Assembly (NCBI RefSeq): GCF_004119495.1
Contig: NZ_NRQU01000023.1
Coordinates: forward strand, 1 to 64,000
Direction of reading: 5' to 3'
DNA from: Flavobacterium sp. YO12
Lineage (GTDB): Bacteria; Bacteroidota; Bacteroidia; Flavobacteriales; Flavobacteriaceae
DNA: 64,000 nucleotides
The notes beneath the pieces were generated by a model. The model saw only the letters and a program-made list of their open reading frames with translations, searched no databases and was not told the origin of the DNA. Each line of letters starts with the position of its first letter. Position 1 is the stretch's first letter. A program made the position numbers and the translations under genes. Positions 52,854 through 60,896 of the stretch are shown one piece after another.

Positions 52854-55754
52854 TTAAGAATTTAAAATGTACTCTAAATTAGCTTCGATTTCGTCATTGA
52901 TATAACTTTCTTCTAAAAGCGAATCAGATAACAGTTTTTTGTTTTCCTGCAGTTTGATTATTTTTTCTTCAACCGTATTTTTCGAAATAAATCGTATAAC
53001 ATTGACTTTGTTAAGTTGTCCAATTCGATGCGCGCGGCCAACTCCTTGTTTTTCAGCAAAAGGATTCCACCACGGATCTAAAAATAAAACATAAGAAGCT
53101 TTGGTAATATTCAATCCAACGCCGCCGGCTTTTAGTGATATAAAAAACAACAAAGGATTTTCTTTTTCCTGAAACAGTTTTACCTGCTGTTCTCTTTTAT
53201 GAGCAGGAGTTTCGCCCGTAATTTCGCAATACTCTATTTTGTTTTCCTTACACCAATCAGTGTAGAAACTTAGATTAGTAACAAATGAACTAAAAATGAT
53301 CGCCTTTTGTTTTCCTTTTACTAAAGTTTCTAAATAATTTGTAACGGCGATATATTTTCCAGAATCGATTTCTGAATCTTGATCTACCATTTTTGGGTGA
53401 TTACTTAATTGTCGCAGCTTCATCAACGTATTGATAATACTGATTTTATCAGGACTAGAACCATCCGTTTTAAGTAAAAAATTACGCGCTTTTGATTTTT
53501 CTTTTTCGTATAATTTCTCCTGTTCAGGATCCATAGTACAGTAATAAATCTGCTCCGATAACTCAGGTAAATCTTTTAAAACCTGTTCTTTAGTTCTTCT
53601 TAGAATATAAGGCTGAACAAGATTTTTTAGTTCAAACAAAATATTTTCATCTTGTTTTTTTTCTATCGGAATTTTAAAATTGGCGGCAAAGAAATTGTAA
53701 CTGCCCAAAATATCTGGATTTATAAATTGCATCTGCGACCATAAATCGTCCAAAGAGTTTTCAATTGGAGTACCGCTCAAGGCAATTTTGTGAGCCGTGT
53801 CAATTTTATTTATAGCTTTAAAAATCTTAGAATCTTTGTTTTTTATGTATTGACTTTCGTCTAAAATCAAATAACGGAAATCATACTTTTCTAAAATCGA
53901 TATATCACGATGAATAATGCTGTAGCTCGTAAAAATTAAATCAGTTGAAGCTAGTCTGCTCGCTAATTGCTTTCGATCATTACCCACATATTGCATTTTT
54001 GAAAAGTGCGGAGTAAATTTTGCAGATTCGTTATACCAGTTAAAAACCAATGAAGAAGGTAAAACAATCAAAGCTTTAAGCGGTTCTCTTTCTATCGTAG
54101 TTTCATTAGCAAACAAATCAAAATTTGTCGTTTTTGTTGTAAAACCTAATTGTTCCTGAACGGCAACAAGAACAGCGAGCGTTTGCAAAGTTTTTCCAAG
54201 TCCCATATCATCCGCAAGACAAGCGCCTAAATTGGAGTTGTGATGACCTAAAAGCCATTTTACGCCGTCAATTTGATAAGGTCTTAAAGTTGCTTTCAGT
54301 AACTCAGAAGAGGTATATTCAGCTTTTTGAATAACTTCATTTTTGATTTCTGTAATGGTGTCTAAGGCTGCAAAATTGCTTTTTCGCAAAAGCAGATTTC
54401 CATTTTCTGTTTTAGCTAGTTTTGCCAGCGAACTGTATTTGCTGAACCATTCTAACGGAATCAAAAAATAGTTTCCGTCAGGCAGTAAAAAGAGTCTTTC
54501 TTTGCTTTTTATATTGGGAATAATTTCACTGAAATTGATCGTATACGACCCAATCGTGATGATTATTTTAATGTCAAACCAGTCTCCAGCGGTTTCTTTT
54601 GATGTTAAAACGGAATGGTTTTCGGTAATAATTTCTTTGCTTTCTAGTTTTAGATTTTCAATTGTAAAACCCAAACTTTCAAGTTCTTCTTTGTGATCAA
54701 TAATGAATTGAATATTGAGATAAGGATCTGGAGTTTCTACTGCGGCATTTAATCCAAATAATTCGTTTTTGATTTTTATTAAACCAATTTCAAGCAGTTT
54801 TTCTGTATATAAAGTTTCATCAGAACTTCGTTTAAACTGAATAATTTTAGGTTCGCCTGCAGCGTTGAAATCTACAAATGAATGTGTTTTTTTTGTTTTA
54901 CCTGAATCAAATGTATAACCATTGTAGTCAAAATAAAGGTTGAGGTAATAACAGTTTTTAAAGAAATCATAAACGGGCTGAATCGTATAGGAAATAATCT
55001 TGTCACGATTTTCAACCTCAAAACCAGTTGCTTCTATGTCAATTTTTTTAGCTATTTCAGGAATGAAATTTTTGAAAAAATTATCGACTAATTTTGAAGG
55101 TATTTCTATAGATTTTTTAGTTAAAAAGGGCTGTAACTTTTTAGTGTTAAGATCTTTCAGCTGTCCTAATTTTTTATTGATAATCAGCCAGCCCGGTTCA
55201 TTTAAAAGAATATCAATTTTACTGTTCATCGGTAGAAAAACAGTTTCATTTTCTTTTAAAGAAAGGGTATAAGTGATTCCTTCAGAATGTTTGTCGAACT
55301 GAATCAGCGGTTCAAAATGCAGCGGATTTACATCAACTCTGGAACGATAAAAATCCTTCTCAGGTCCAATGTCAATAGACAGCGGAAATTGTTCTTTTGC
55401 AATTAGATTATAAAATGAACTTAAATTAAAGTTTAAATATTGACGAATAGCAAAATCAATTTTGGAATCTTTTTGCAAATCAGCAATGGTTTTTGCCGAT
55501 TTTACTTTTGCACTGAATTTTTTAAAAATGAACTCCAATTTTAAAGATTCGCAGGCAGTCAATATTTTTTTTGTGTTAGAATCCAAGCTTTCAAATGCGA
55601 TTCCAAAACTTTCAAGTACTTCAGCGCTTGCTTTTTTGTTTAAGTATTTAATTTCATCAGTGTTCTCAACAATGTATGCGGTCGGGATGTGAGTGTTTAG
55701 GTTTTTTTCAAAACTGATGTCAAAACAAAATTGATATGATTTTGCAGGTTCCAA
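52854..55754 (-). CDS. SNF2/HepA-family helicase
   Basis: A 966-residue SF2 ATPase. The N-terminal about 480 residues have no recognised domain. Then come the SNF2 core: LRPYQIDGVKWLLGHHNS, Walker A DDMGLGKTLQTL, DExx box LDESQYIKN, SGTPIENSLDDLWSQ, and the helicase C lobe KAIIFSSFVTNLSFYTD, ISLKAGGVGLNITKASYV, DPWWNPFAEKQGVGRAHRIGQ. It probably moves on double-stranded DNA or displaces RNA polymerase, as HepA does. Solitary; not next to nuclease or restriction genes. Confidence 0.9.
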   Translation of the reverse strand: MEPAKSYQFCFDISFEKNLNTHIPTAYIVENTDEIKYLNKKASAEVLESFGIAFESLDSNTKKILTACESLKLEFIFKKFSAKVKSAKTIADLQKDSKIDFAIRQYLNFNLSSFYNLIAKEQFPLSIDIGPEKDFYRSRVDVNPLHFEPLIQFDKHSEGITYTLSLKENETVFLPMNSKIDILLNEPGWLIINKKLGQLKDLNTKKLQPFLTKKSIEIPSKLVDNFFKNFIPEIAKKIDIEATGFEVENRDKIISYTIQPVYDFFKNCYYLNLYFDYNGYTFDSGKTKKTHSFVDFNAAGEPKIIQFKRSSDETLYTEKLLEIGLIKIKNELFGLNAAVETPDPYLNIQFIIDHKEELESLGFTIENLKLESKEIITENHSVLTSKETAGDWFDIKIIITIGSYTINFSEIIPNIKSKERLFLLPDGNYFLIPLEWFSKYSSLAKLAKTENGNLLLRKSNFAALDTITEIKNEVIQKAEYTSSELLKATLRPYQIDGVKWLLGHHNSNLGACLADDMGLGKTLQTLAVLVAVQEQLGFTTKTTNFDLFANETTIEREPLKALIVLPSSLVFNWYNESAKFTPHFSKMQYVGNDRKQLASRLASTDLIFTSYSIIHRDISILEKYDFRYLILDESQYIKNKDSKIFKAINKIDTAHKIALSGTPIENSLDDLWSQMQFINPDILGSYNFFAANFKIPIEKKQDENILFELKNLVQPYILRRTKEQVLKDLPELSEQIYYCTMDPEQEKLYEKEKSKARNFLLKTDGSSPDKISIINTLMKLRQLSNHPKMVDQDSEIDSGKYIAVTNYLETLVKGKQKAIIFSSFVTNLSFYTDWCKENKIEYCEITGETPAHKREQQVKLFQEKENPLLFFISLKAGGVGLNITKASYVLFLDPWWNPFAEKQGVGRAHRIGQLNKVNVIRFISKNTVEEKIIKLQENKKLLSDSLLEESYINDEIEANLEYILNS

Positions 55755-55795
55755 GATTTAAGATTTGGTTTGATTTGATAAGGCGTATAAAAATT

Positions 55796-55833
55796 AAAAA
55801 GTTTTCAAATTATCGCTATTTTGAAAACTTTTT
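55796..55833 (-). terminator. Terminator of the methyltransferase gene
   Basis: AAAAAGTTTTCAAA and TTTGAAAACTTTTT pair perfectly around a 10-base loop, with a T run on the minus strand. Confidence 0.8.
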
Positions 55834-55866
55834 AAATGAACTTATGTTACTATATTGGGGGAAAAA

Positions 55867-56640
55867 TTAGTTCTCTGGTTTAAAGCAAAGCGGGATGATT
55901 TCTCCTTTTGCTAAACAATATTTTTCTACCAGTTCTGGTGCAATTTTATTAGTATAATCTTCTTCAATTACAATAAAGCCAATACTTCTTAATTTGTCGA
56001 AATAATCACGTCCGTAAATGCGAACATGATCGTATTGTCCAAAAATTCTAGCACGTTCTTTTTGATCTGTAATCGAATCATCAGCAAACGTAACTTCACG
56101 AGATAAATCTTGCGGAATTTGAAGAATCGCCATTCCGCCAGGTTTTAAAACTCTAAATAATTCCTGCATTGCTTTTGTGTCGTCTGGAATATGTTCTAAA
56201 ACGTGATTACATAAAATCACATCGTATTCGTTGTCTTTGAAAGGTAAATTGCAGATATCTGCTTTTACATCTGCCAAAGGCGAAAACAAATCGGTTGTTG
56301 TATAATCAAGATTTTTCTGCTTACGGAAAAGTTTATAGAAAGCTTGTTCCGGAGCAAAATGAAGTACTTTTTTAGGTGCTGTAAAAAAATCAGTTTGGTC
56401 ATTTAAGTACAACCAAAGCAAACGGTGTCTCTCTAACGAAAGTGTACTTGGTGAAAGTACATTATTACGCTGTTTTCCATATCCGTAAGGCAAAAACGAT
56501 TTGAAACTTTTTCCGTCAATAGGATCAGTAAATTTGCTTCCTTTCAGCGATAAAGCTAAAATTGGACGTGCCACGTAACTCAAACGAATTAATATCGGTC
56601 TTGGAATAGTATTTAAAACTAATTTGAAAAGTTTTTTCAC
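55867..56640 (-). CDS. SAM-dependent methyltransferase (type 11)
   Basis: A 257-residue protein. The SAM fold is clear: VLHFAPEQAFYKLF (motif I region), DYTTTDLFSPLADVKADI, then YDVILCNHVLEHIPDDTKAM and LKPGGMAILQIPQD. The start is placed at a GTG (56640), since KKLFKLVLNT begins the conserved chain; 13 upstream in-frame codons come from the repeat element and would be an odd start. No substrate is evident. It is read out of the same strand as the GxxExxY and map genes. Confidence 0.85.
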   Translation of the reverse strand: MKKLFKLVLNTIPRPILIRLSYVARPILALSLKGSKFTDPIDGKSFKSFLPYGYGKQRNNVLSPSTLSLERHRLLWLYLNDQTDFFTAPKKVLHFAPEQAFYKLFRKQKNLDYTTTDLFSPLADVKADICNLPFKDNEYDVILCNHVLEHIPDDTKAMQELFRVLKPGGMAILQIPQDLSREVTFADDSITDQKERARIFGQYDHVRIYGRDYFDKLRSIGFIVIEEDYTNKIAPELVEKYCLAKGEIIPLCFKPEN

Positions 56641-56656
56641 AGTTAAATAAATTTGA

Positions 56657-56709
56657 ACACGAATTTCACAAATTGACACGGATTAGTGTTATGGTGAAAT
56701 TTCACGAAC
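56657..56709. repeat. Left arm of the GxxExxY element
   Basis: ACACGAATTTCACAAATT, GACACGGATTA, and a perfect palindrome GTGAAATTTCAC (56694-56705). The arm matches the inverse of 57117-57164 (20 of the first 24 positions by my count) and the CACGAATT-family hairpins elsewhere. It starts just past the methyltransferase start codon. Confidence 0.8.
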
Positions 56710-56721
56710 TTTTAATTTGGG

Positions 56722-57099
56722 TTAAAGTATTATTCTTTTGTATTTGAGGCTGTCTTCGCCAAAATTGACTAGCAGACCTAATTTGTTTTTTGATGCAGCT
56801 AAATAATTTAAGGTCTGCTTAATTTCACTTGTTGTTAAAGCTGCGATTGCTTTGAGTTCTAAAATAATTTCATCGAAAATAACAAAGTCTGCAAAATAAT
56901 AACTAGGTAATATGATGTCTTTGTATGTAATATTATATTTTAATTCACGATTATAAGGAATCTCGTTTCGTTGAAACTCATATTCTAAAGCATCACCATA
57001 AACCTTTTCACTGTGTCCTTTTCCTAAAATTTTATGGACTTCCATACAGATTCCAATAATTTTATAAGACTCATCCTTTAAATATAATTCACTCATCAT
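56722..57099 (-). CDS. GxxExxY-family protein
   Basis: A 125-residue protein. The name motif is G28-H-S-E31-K-V-Y34 in LGKGHSEKVYGDALEYEF. A PD-(D/E)XK-like site is visible: Asp71 in YYFADFVIFD and Glu81-x-Lys83 in ILELKAIAAL, as in several nuclease folds. The C-terminal LNYLAASKNKLGLLVNFGED is a typical family end. Its biochemical role is unknown. It lies alone inside an element bounded by inverted repeats (56657-56709 and 57117-57166), between the methyltransferase and map genes. Composition matches the host. Confidence 0.9.
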   Translation of the reverse strand: MMSELYLKDESYKIIGICMEVHKILGKGHSEKVYGDALEYEFQRNEIPYNRELKYNITYKDIILPSYYFADFVIFDEIILELKAIAALTTSEIKQTLNYLAASKNKLGLLVNFGEDSLKYKRIIL

Positions 57100-57116
57100 T
57101 CATCAATCCTTTTTTT

Positions 57117-57166
57117 CTGTGAAATTTCGACAAAGTATATTTCGTGCTAATTTGTGAAATCCGTGT
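57117..57166. repeat. Right arm of the GxxExxY element
   Basis: CTGTGAAATTTCG, then TTCGTGCTAATTTGTGAAAT and CCGTGT. Inverted copy of 56657-56709. Its last base is the first base (on plus) of the map stop codon, so the element lies directly against map. Confidence 0.8.
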
Positions 57167-57984
57167 TATAAAACAAGCGGCACTTTTCTAAATTCATCTT
57201 CTTCATTGCTTTTGATTCCTAAAGCTTTGTAGATGTATTGAAAAGTAGATAATAATTCAGGTTTACCATCAACTAGTGCTACGTCATGTTCGAAATGTGC
57301 ACTTGCTTTTCCATCTGCAGTTGTAATGGTCCAGCCGTCCTTATGTTGCTTAATGTTTCTGGTTCCAAGGTTAATCATTGGTTCAATTGCAACTACCATT
57401 CCTTCAACGAATAGTTTTCCGCGTCCGCGTTTTCCATAGTTTGGCATTTCTGGTTCTTCGTGCATTTTTTGCCCAACACCGTGTCCAACTAGTTCACGAA
57501 CAACTCCGTAACCATGTGCTTCTGTGTATTTTTGAATCGCATTTCCAACATCTTCAACGCGATTTCCTGCTTTAAATTCTCTAATTCCAACATAAAGAGA
57601 TTCCTTAGTTACCTGCAAAAGTTTTTTAACTTCCGGTGCAACTTCTCCAATTTCGAAACTATACGCATGATCTCCGTGATATCCATTTTTAAATGCTCCG
57701 CAATCTACCGAAATGACATCACCGCTTTTTAGAGGAGTGTTATTTGGAATTCCGTGAACAACCTGAGAATTTGGACTCATACAAAGTGAATTAGGAAAAT
57801 CATATAATCCTAAAAAGCTTGGAACGGCACCGTGATCACGGATAAATTCTTCGGCTAATTTGTCAAGATATAATGTTGTAACTCCTTCTTTAATTTCAGA
57901 AGCAATCATTCCTAATGTTTTTGATACGATTAAAGCACTTTCGCGCATTAATTCAATTTCCTCTCTAGTTTTTTGGATAATCAT
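57166..57984 (-). CDS. map: Methionine aminopeptidase type I
   Basis: Removes the initiator methionine from nascent proteins. The 272-residue protein has the five metal ligands: VSVDCGAFKNGYHGDHAYSF (two Asp, His region), ELVGHGVGQKMHEEPEMPN (His, Glu) and FEHDVALVDG (Glu/His region). The ATG at 57984 is used because KTREEIELMRESALIV is the canonical start. The last residues (KVPLVL) end directly at the repeat arm. TAnnTTTG element 22 bases upstream. Confidence 0.95.
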   Translation of the reverse strand: MIIQKTREEIELMRESALIVSKTLGMIASEIKEGVTTLYLDKLAEEFIRDHGAVPSFLGLYDFPNSLCMSPNSQVVHGIPNNTPLKSGDVISVDCGAFKNGYHGDHAYSFEIGEVAPEVKKLLQVTKESLYVGIREFKAGNRVEDVGNAIQKYTEAHGYGVVRELVGHGVGQKMHEEPEMPNYGKRGRGKLFVEGMVVAIEPMINLGTRNIKQHKDGWTITTADGKASAHFEHDVALVDGKPELLSTFQYIYKALGIKSNEEDEFRKVPLVL

Positions 57985-58005
57985 ATTTTTCCCATTTTCA
58001 GTTCG

Positions 58006-58013
58006 CAAAAGTA
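58006..58013 (-). promoter_or_regulatory. -7 element of map
   Basis: TACTTTTG on the minus strand, matching TAnnTTTG, about 22 bases before the ATG. Confidence 0.5.
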
Positions 58014-58033
58014 CAATTTTATATTATTTTTTT

Positions 58034-58111
58034 CGCCACGAATTTTACGAATTCACACTAATTCAAACGAAGTAAATTGTAATTCGTGCTAATTTGTAAA
58101 ATTTGTGACAG
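58034..58111. repeat. Gene-free copy of the CACGAATT-family repeat
   Basis: Left CGCCACGAATTTTACGAATT with CACACTAATT and right AATTCGTGCTAATTTGTAAA with ATTTGTGAC fold as an imperfect hairpin of about 35-base arms. It equals the two arms of the GxxExxY element placed back to back, without a gene. Confidence 0.75.
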
Positions 58112-58158
58112 ACTTTTTTAATTCAATATCCCAGAAAAAGCCCTAAATTAGTAGTAAA

Positions 58159-59424
58159 ATGTCAATAATCATGGAAATTTCGACTGATCAGGATATTACA
58201 AAAGTAAAAGCATTAAAGAAAATGAAGAGAAATGCTTTGTTGCTTTTGGGTATTGCCGTTTTGCTGTTTGTAGTGGCAATTTATTTTAAAATCCCAATGC
58301 TTCAGGCGTTCAGCGAGGCAGCGATGGTTGGCGGAATTGCCGATTGGTTTGCAGTTGTGGCTTTGTTTCGTCATCCGCTGGGAATACCAATTTGGCATAC
58401 TGCTATTATACCGACGAAGAAAAACGAGATTGGAGAAAATCTTGGAAATTTTGTTTCAGAAGAATTTCTAAATCGTGAAAAACTGGAAATTAAATTGGAT
58501 GAGTTCAATTTTGCAGCAAAAGCATCAGATTGGCTTTCACAGCAGGAAAATGCAGATAAAATTGCAAATGTTGTTGCCATAAATATTATTCCTGGAGTTT
58601 TAAGAACGATAAAAGATGAGGATGTAAAGCGATTTATTCAAGTTCAATTTGCGGCAAAACTTGAAGGGATTAATTTTGGAGATTGGGTGGCTTTGGCTTT
58701 GGAGCCTTTACAAAAAGGAAATGTAAAAGATCAATTATTGACGAATCTTTTGACGGTTATGAGTGAGGAACTGACAAATAATAAAGACTTGATTCGGAAA
58801 AAAGTAAAAGCATCAACTCCTTTTTTGAGTTTTGGTCTTGCTGATAAAAGTATTACAGAAGGTGTTTTTAATGGATTGCAGGATTTCTTGAACGAAGCCA
58901 AAAATCCAGGAAGTGCGGTACGAATTAAAATTGATGAATACGTTTATAATTTTTTAGAAAAGGTAAAAAATTCTGAAGAAATGAGAGTTAAGATCAATAA
59001 TATGATTTTAAGTTTTGTTGGAAAAAAAGAAGTTCAAGACTATATCAATGGAATTTGGGATGAAATAAAACTCTCGATTTCTAATGATTTAAATAAAGGG
59101 GAAGATTCGTCTATTAAAAATAGTATCGCTGGATTAATTCAAAGTTTTGGAAATGGAATAAAGGAAGATTCGCATATGATTGATAAGATCAATAATTTTA
59201 TTAAAAATGATCTTTTGTCTGTTCTTTTGAATAATAAAAAAGTTATAGGCGATTTGATCTCTTCGACCGTAAAAAGCTGGGATGGAAAAGAGGTTTCTGA
59301 AAAACTAGAATTAGAAATTGGTAAAGATCTTCAATATATAAGAATCAATGGGACTTTGGTTGGAGGACTTATCGGTCTTGTAATTTATGCTGTCGAATGG
59401 ACGTACCATTATTTTATAGTTTAA
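58159..59424 (+). CDS. DUF445 membrane protein
   Basis: A 421-residue protein of the DUF445 (YjiN-like) group. An N-terminal membrane segment (NALLLLGIAVLLFVVAIYF) is followed by the family motif EAAMVGGIADWFAVVALFRHPLG, then GENLGNFVSEEFLNREKLE and a long helical middle part. A second membrane segment at the end (GTLVGGLIGLVIYAVEW) anchors it again. An alternative ATG at 58171 would shorten it by four residues. Function unknown. Confidence 0.9.
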   Translation: MSIIMEISTDQDITKVKALKKMKRNALLLLGIAVLLFVVAIYFKIPMLQAFSEAAMVGGIADWFAVVALFRHPLGIPIWHTAIIPTKKNEIGENLGNFVSEEFLNREKLEIKLDEFNFAAKASDWLSQQENADKIANVVAINIIPGVLRTIKDEDVKRFIQVQFAAKLEGINFGDWVALALEPLQKGNVKDQLLTNLLTVMSEELTNNKDLIRKKVKASTPFLSFGLADKSITEGVFNGLQDFLNEAKNPGSAVRIKIDEYVYNFLEKVKNSEEMRVKINNMILSFVGKKEVQDYINGIWDEIKLSISNDLNKGEDSSIKNSIAGLIQSFGNGIKEDSHMIDKINNFIKNDLLSVLLNNKKVIGDLISSTVKSWDGKEVSEKLELEIGKDLQYIRINGTLVGGLIGLVIYAVEWTYHYFIV

Positions 59425-59500
59425 CCATATAGTGATATAAGTTCATTTAAAAAAATAGCGCAAAAGCTAGTAACTTAAATAACTTATATCACTTATATGG
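59425..59500. terminator. Hairpin between convergent genes
   Basis: CCATATAGTGATATAAGTT and AACTTATATCACTTATATGG are complementary with one gap, 38 bases apart. Between the DUF445 and TolC genes; bidirectional terminator or a hairpin element. Confidence 0.6.
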
Positions 59501-59507
59501 TTTAAAA

Positions 59508-60896
59508 TCAATCAGGATTTGCCATGATTTTGAACAAGTCAGAATTAGAGATGTAAAAACGGTTTTCCAATGCAATTGAAGCCAATTTTGCACTTACTAA
59601 ATTGTTCTCGCGTGTGTTGATTAGGAACAAAGAGCTTTCTCCAAATGAGAATAAGCGTTCTTCAGAATTTAGCATTGTCAAGTTGTTTTCGACTAAATCT
59701 TTGGCTAGTTTTTTTTGTTTTATAAGCGAATTGATTTCTAATTTTTGAGCACTGATTTTGTTAGTCAATTGTGTTTTTTCTAATGCTAATGCAAATTCGT
59801 TTTCTTGAAGTTTGTATTTTGCTAGTTTTAAACTTCCTCTTTCTTTTCGCAGAAATAAAGGAAAGTAAAATTCCAGACCAATTTTGTAATCGTCAAATTT
59901 ATAATTGTCGATGTAATTTGGTTCAGATAAATAGGCATAAGCAATGTTTATTTTTGGCAGCAGCATATTTTGTTTTAGATCTTTTTCTACATTCAAGATG
60001 TCTATTTTGTTCTGCATCGCATTTAGTTTAGGATGCGTTTCTAAGCTGAAATCTTTTTGCAAAAGATCGTTTGTTTTTAACGTTTCCTGCAGCGTACTTT
60101 CTAGAGTGCTTTCTGGTACAAGTTCATCTGAAATTTCAAGAGGAATATTGTTGTCAAGCCACATAAAATTTGATAATTCCAGTTTTGCTTTAGCTAATTT
60201 TAATTTAGAATCTTCAAGGCTCAGGGTTCTGTTTTTTACAATAATTCCTGCTTCAATACTGTCAATCGCAGGTTTGTCGCCTTGATTAATCAAAGATTTA
60301 ATTCCTTCCAAACGTATTTCGGCATTTTTATTATAAGTCTCGTACAGTTTCATTTCTTCAAAATTCTTTTTCCAATTGAAATAAGCAAGAGAAGCATCGT
60401 ATAAAACGCTGACAGCTTCAAGTTTTCGTTCAGATTCACTTAGTTTTATCTGAATTTTTGCCTTGCGAACATCAGCCATTCGTTGATTAATAAATAATCC
60501 TTGTCCAACAGGAACACTGATTCCAAACGAAGTTAAACCTTGATTAGGCGTTGTGTTTTCAGGATTAAGATAAACACCTTCATTGTTGTCAAATCCAGCT
60601 TTTAACTCAATTCCGTACCAAGTTGGGATTTTAAAACTGCTGTTTAAAATAGAATAATATTCTTTGTCTTTAAATTGTTTTTGACTAAAATCTACTTCAA
60701 TTTTTGGATCAAAACCACCTCTTGCCATCATTAAATTGGCTTGTGCTTTGCTGATTTCTAAATTGGCATTTTTTACCAAAGGATGATATTTTTTTACATA
60801 TCCAAGAAACTCATCGTAAGTAAGTTCTTTAGATACGGGCTGCTGGCCAAAAACCGTACAGCTCAAAAATAGAAAAGCTATAAGTATCCGTTTCAT
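59508..60896 (-). CDS. TolC-family outer-membrane channel
   Basis: A 462-residue outer-membrane efflux protein. Signal peptide RILIAFLFLSCTVFG. The mature part has TolC helical barrel segments with repeats such as ANLEISKAQANLMMARGGFD, KIQIKLSESERKLEAVSVL and NKISAQKLEINSLIKQKKLA, and strands such as GISVPVGQGLFINQ and YKIGLEFYFPLFLRKERG. It is the third gene of a type I export unit; its start overlaps the HlyD stop by one base (TAATG). Confidence 0.93.
   Translation of the reverse strand: MKRILIAFLFLSCTVFGQQPVSKELTYDEFLGYVKKYHPLVKNANLEISKAQANLMMARGGFDPKIEVDFSQKQFKDKEYYSILNSSFKIPTWYGIELKAGFDNNEGVYLNPENTTPNQGLTSFGISVPVGQGLFINQRMADVRKAKIQIKLSESERKLEAVSVLYDASLAYFNWKKNFEEMKLYETYNKNAEIRLEGIKSLINQGDKPAIDSIEAGIIVKNRTLSLEDSKLKLAKAKLELSNFMWLDNNIPLEISDELVPESTLESTLQETLKTNDLLQKDFSLETHPKLNAMQNKIDILNVEKDLKQNMLLPKINIAYAYLSEPNYIDNYKFDDYKIGLEFYFPLFLRKERGSLKLAKYKLQENEFALALEKTQLTNKISAQKLEINSLIKQKKLAKDLVENNLTMLNSEERLFSFGESSLFLINTRENNLVSAKLASIALENRFYISNSDLFKIMANPD

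Noticed and set aside
56641..56679. Methyltransferase starting at the upstream GTG (56679)
   Set aside because: The extra 13 residues come from the repeat arm; the GTG at 56640 begins the conserved chain.
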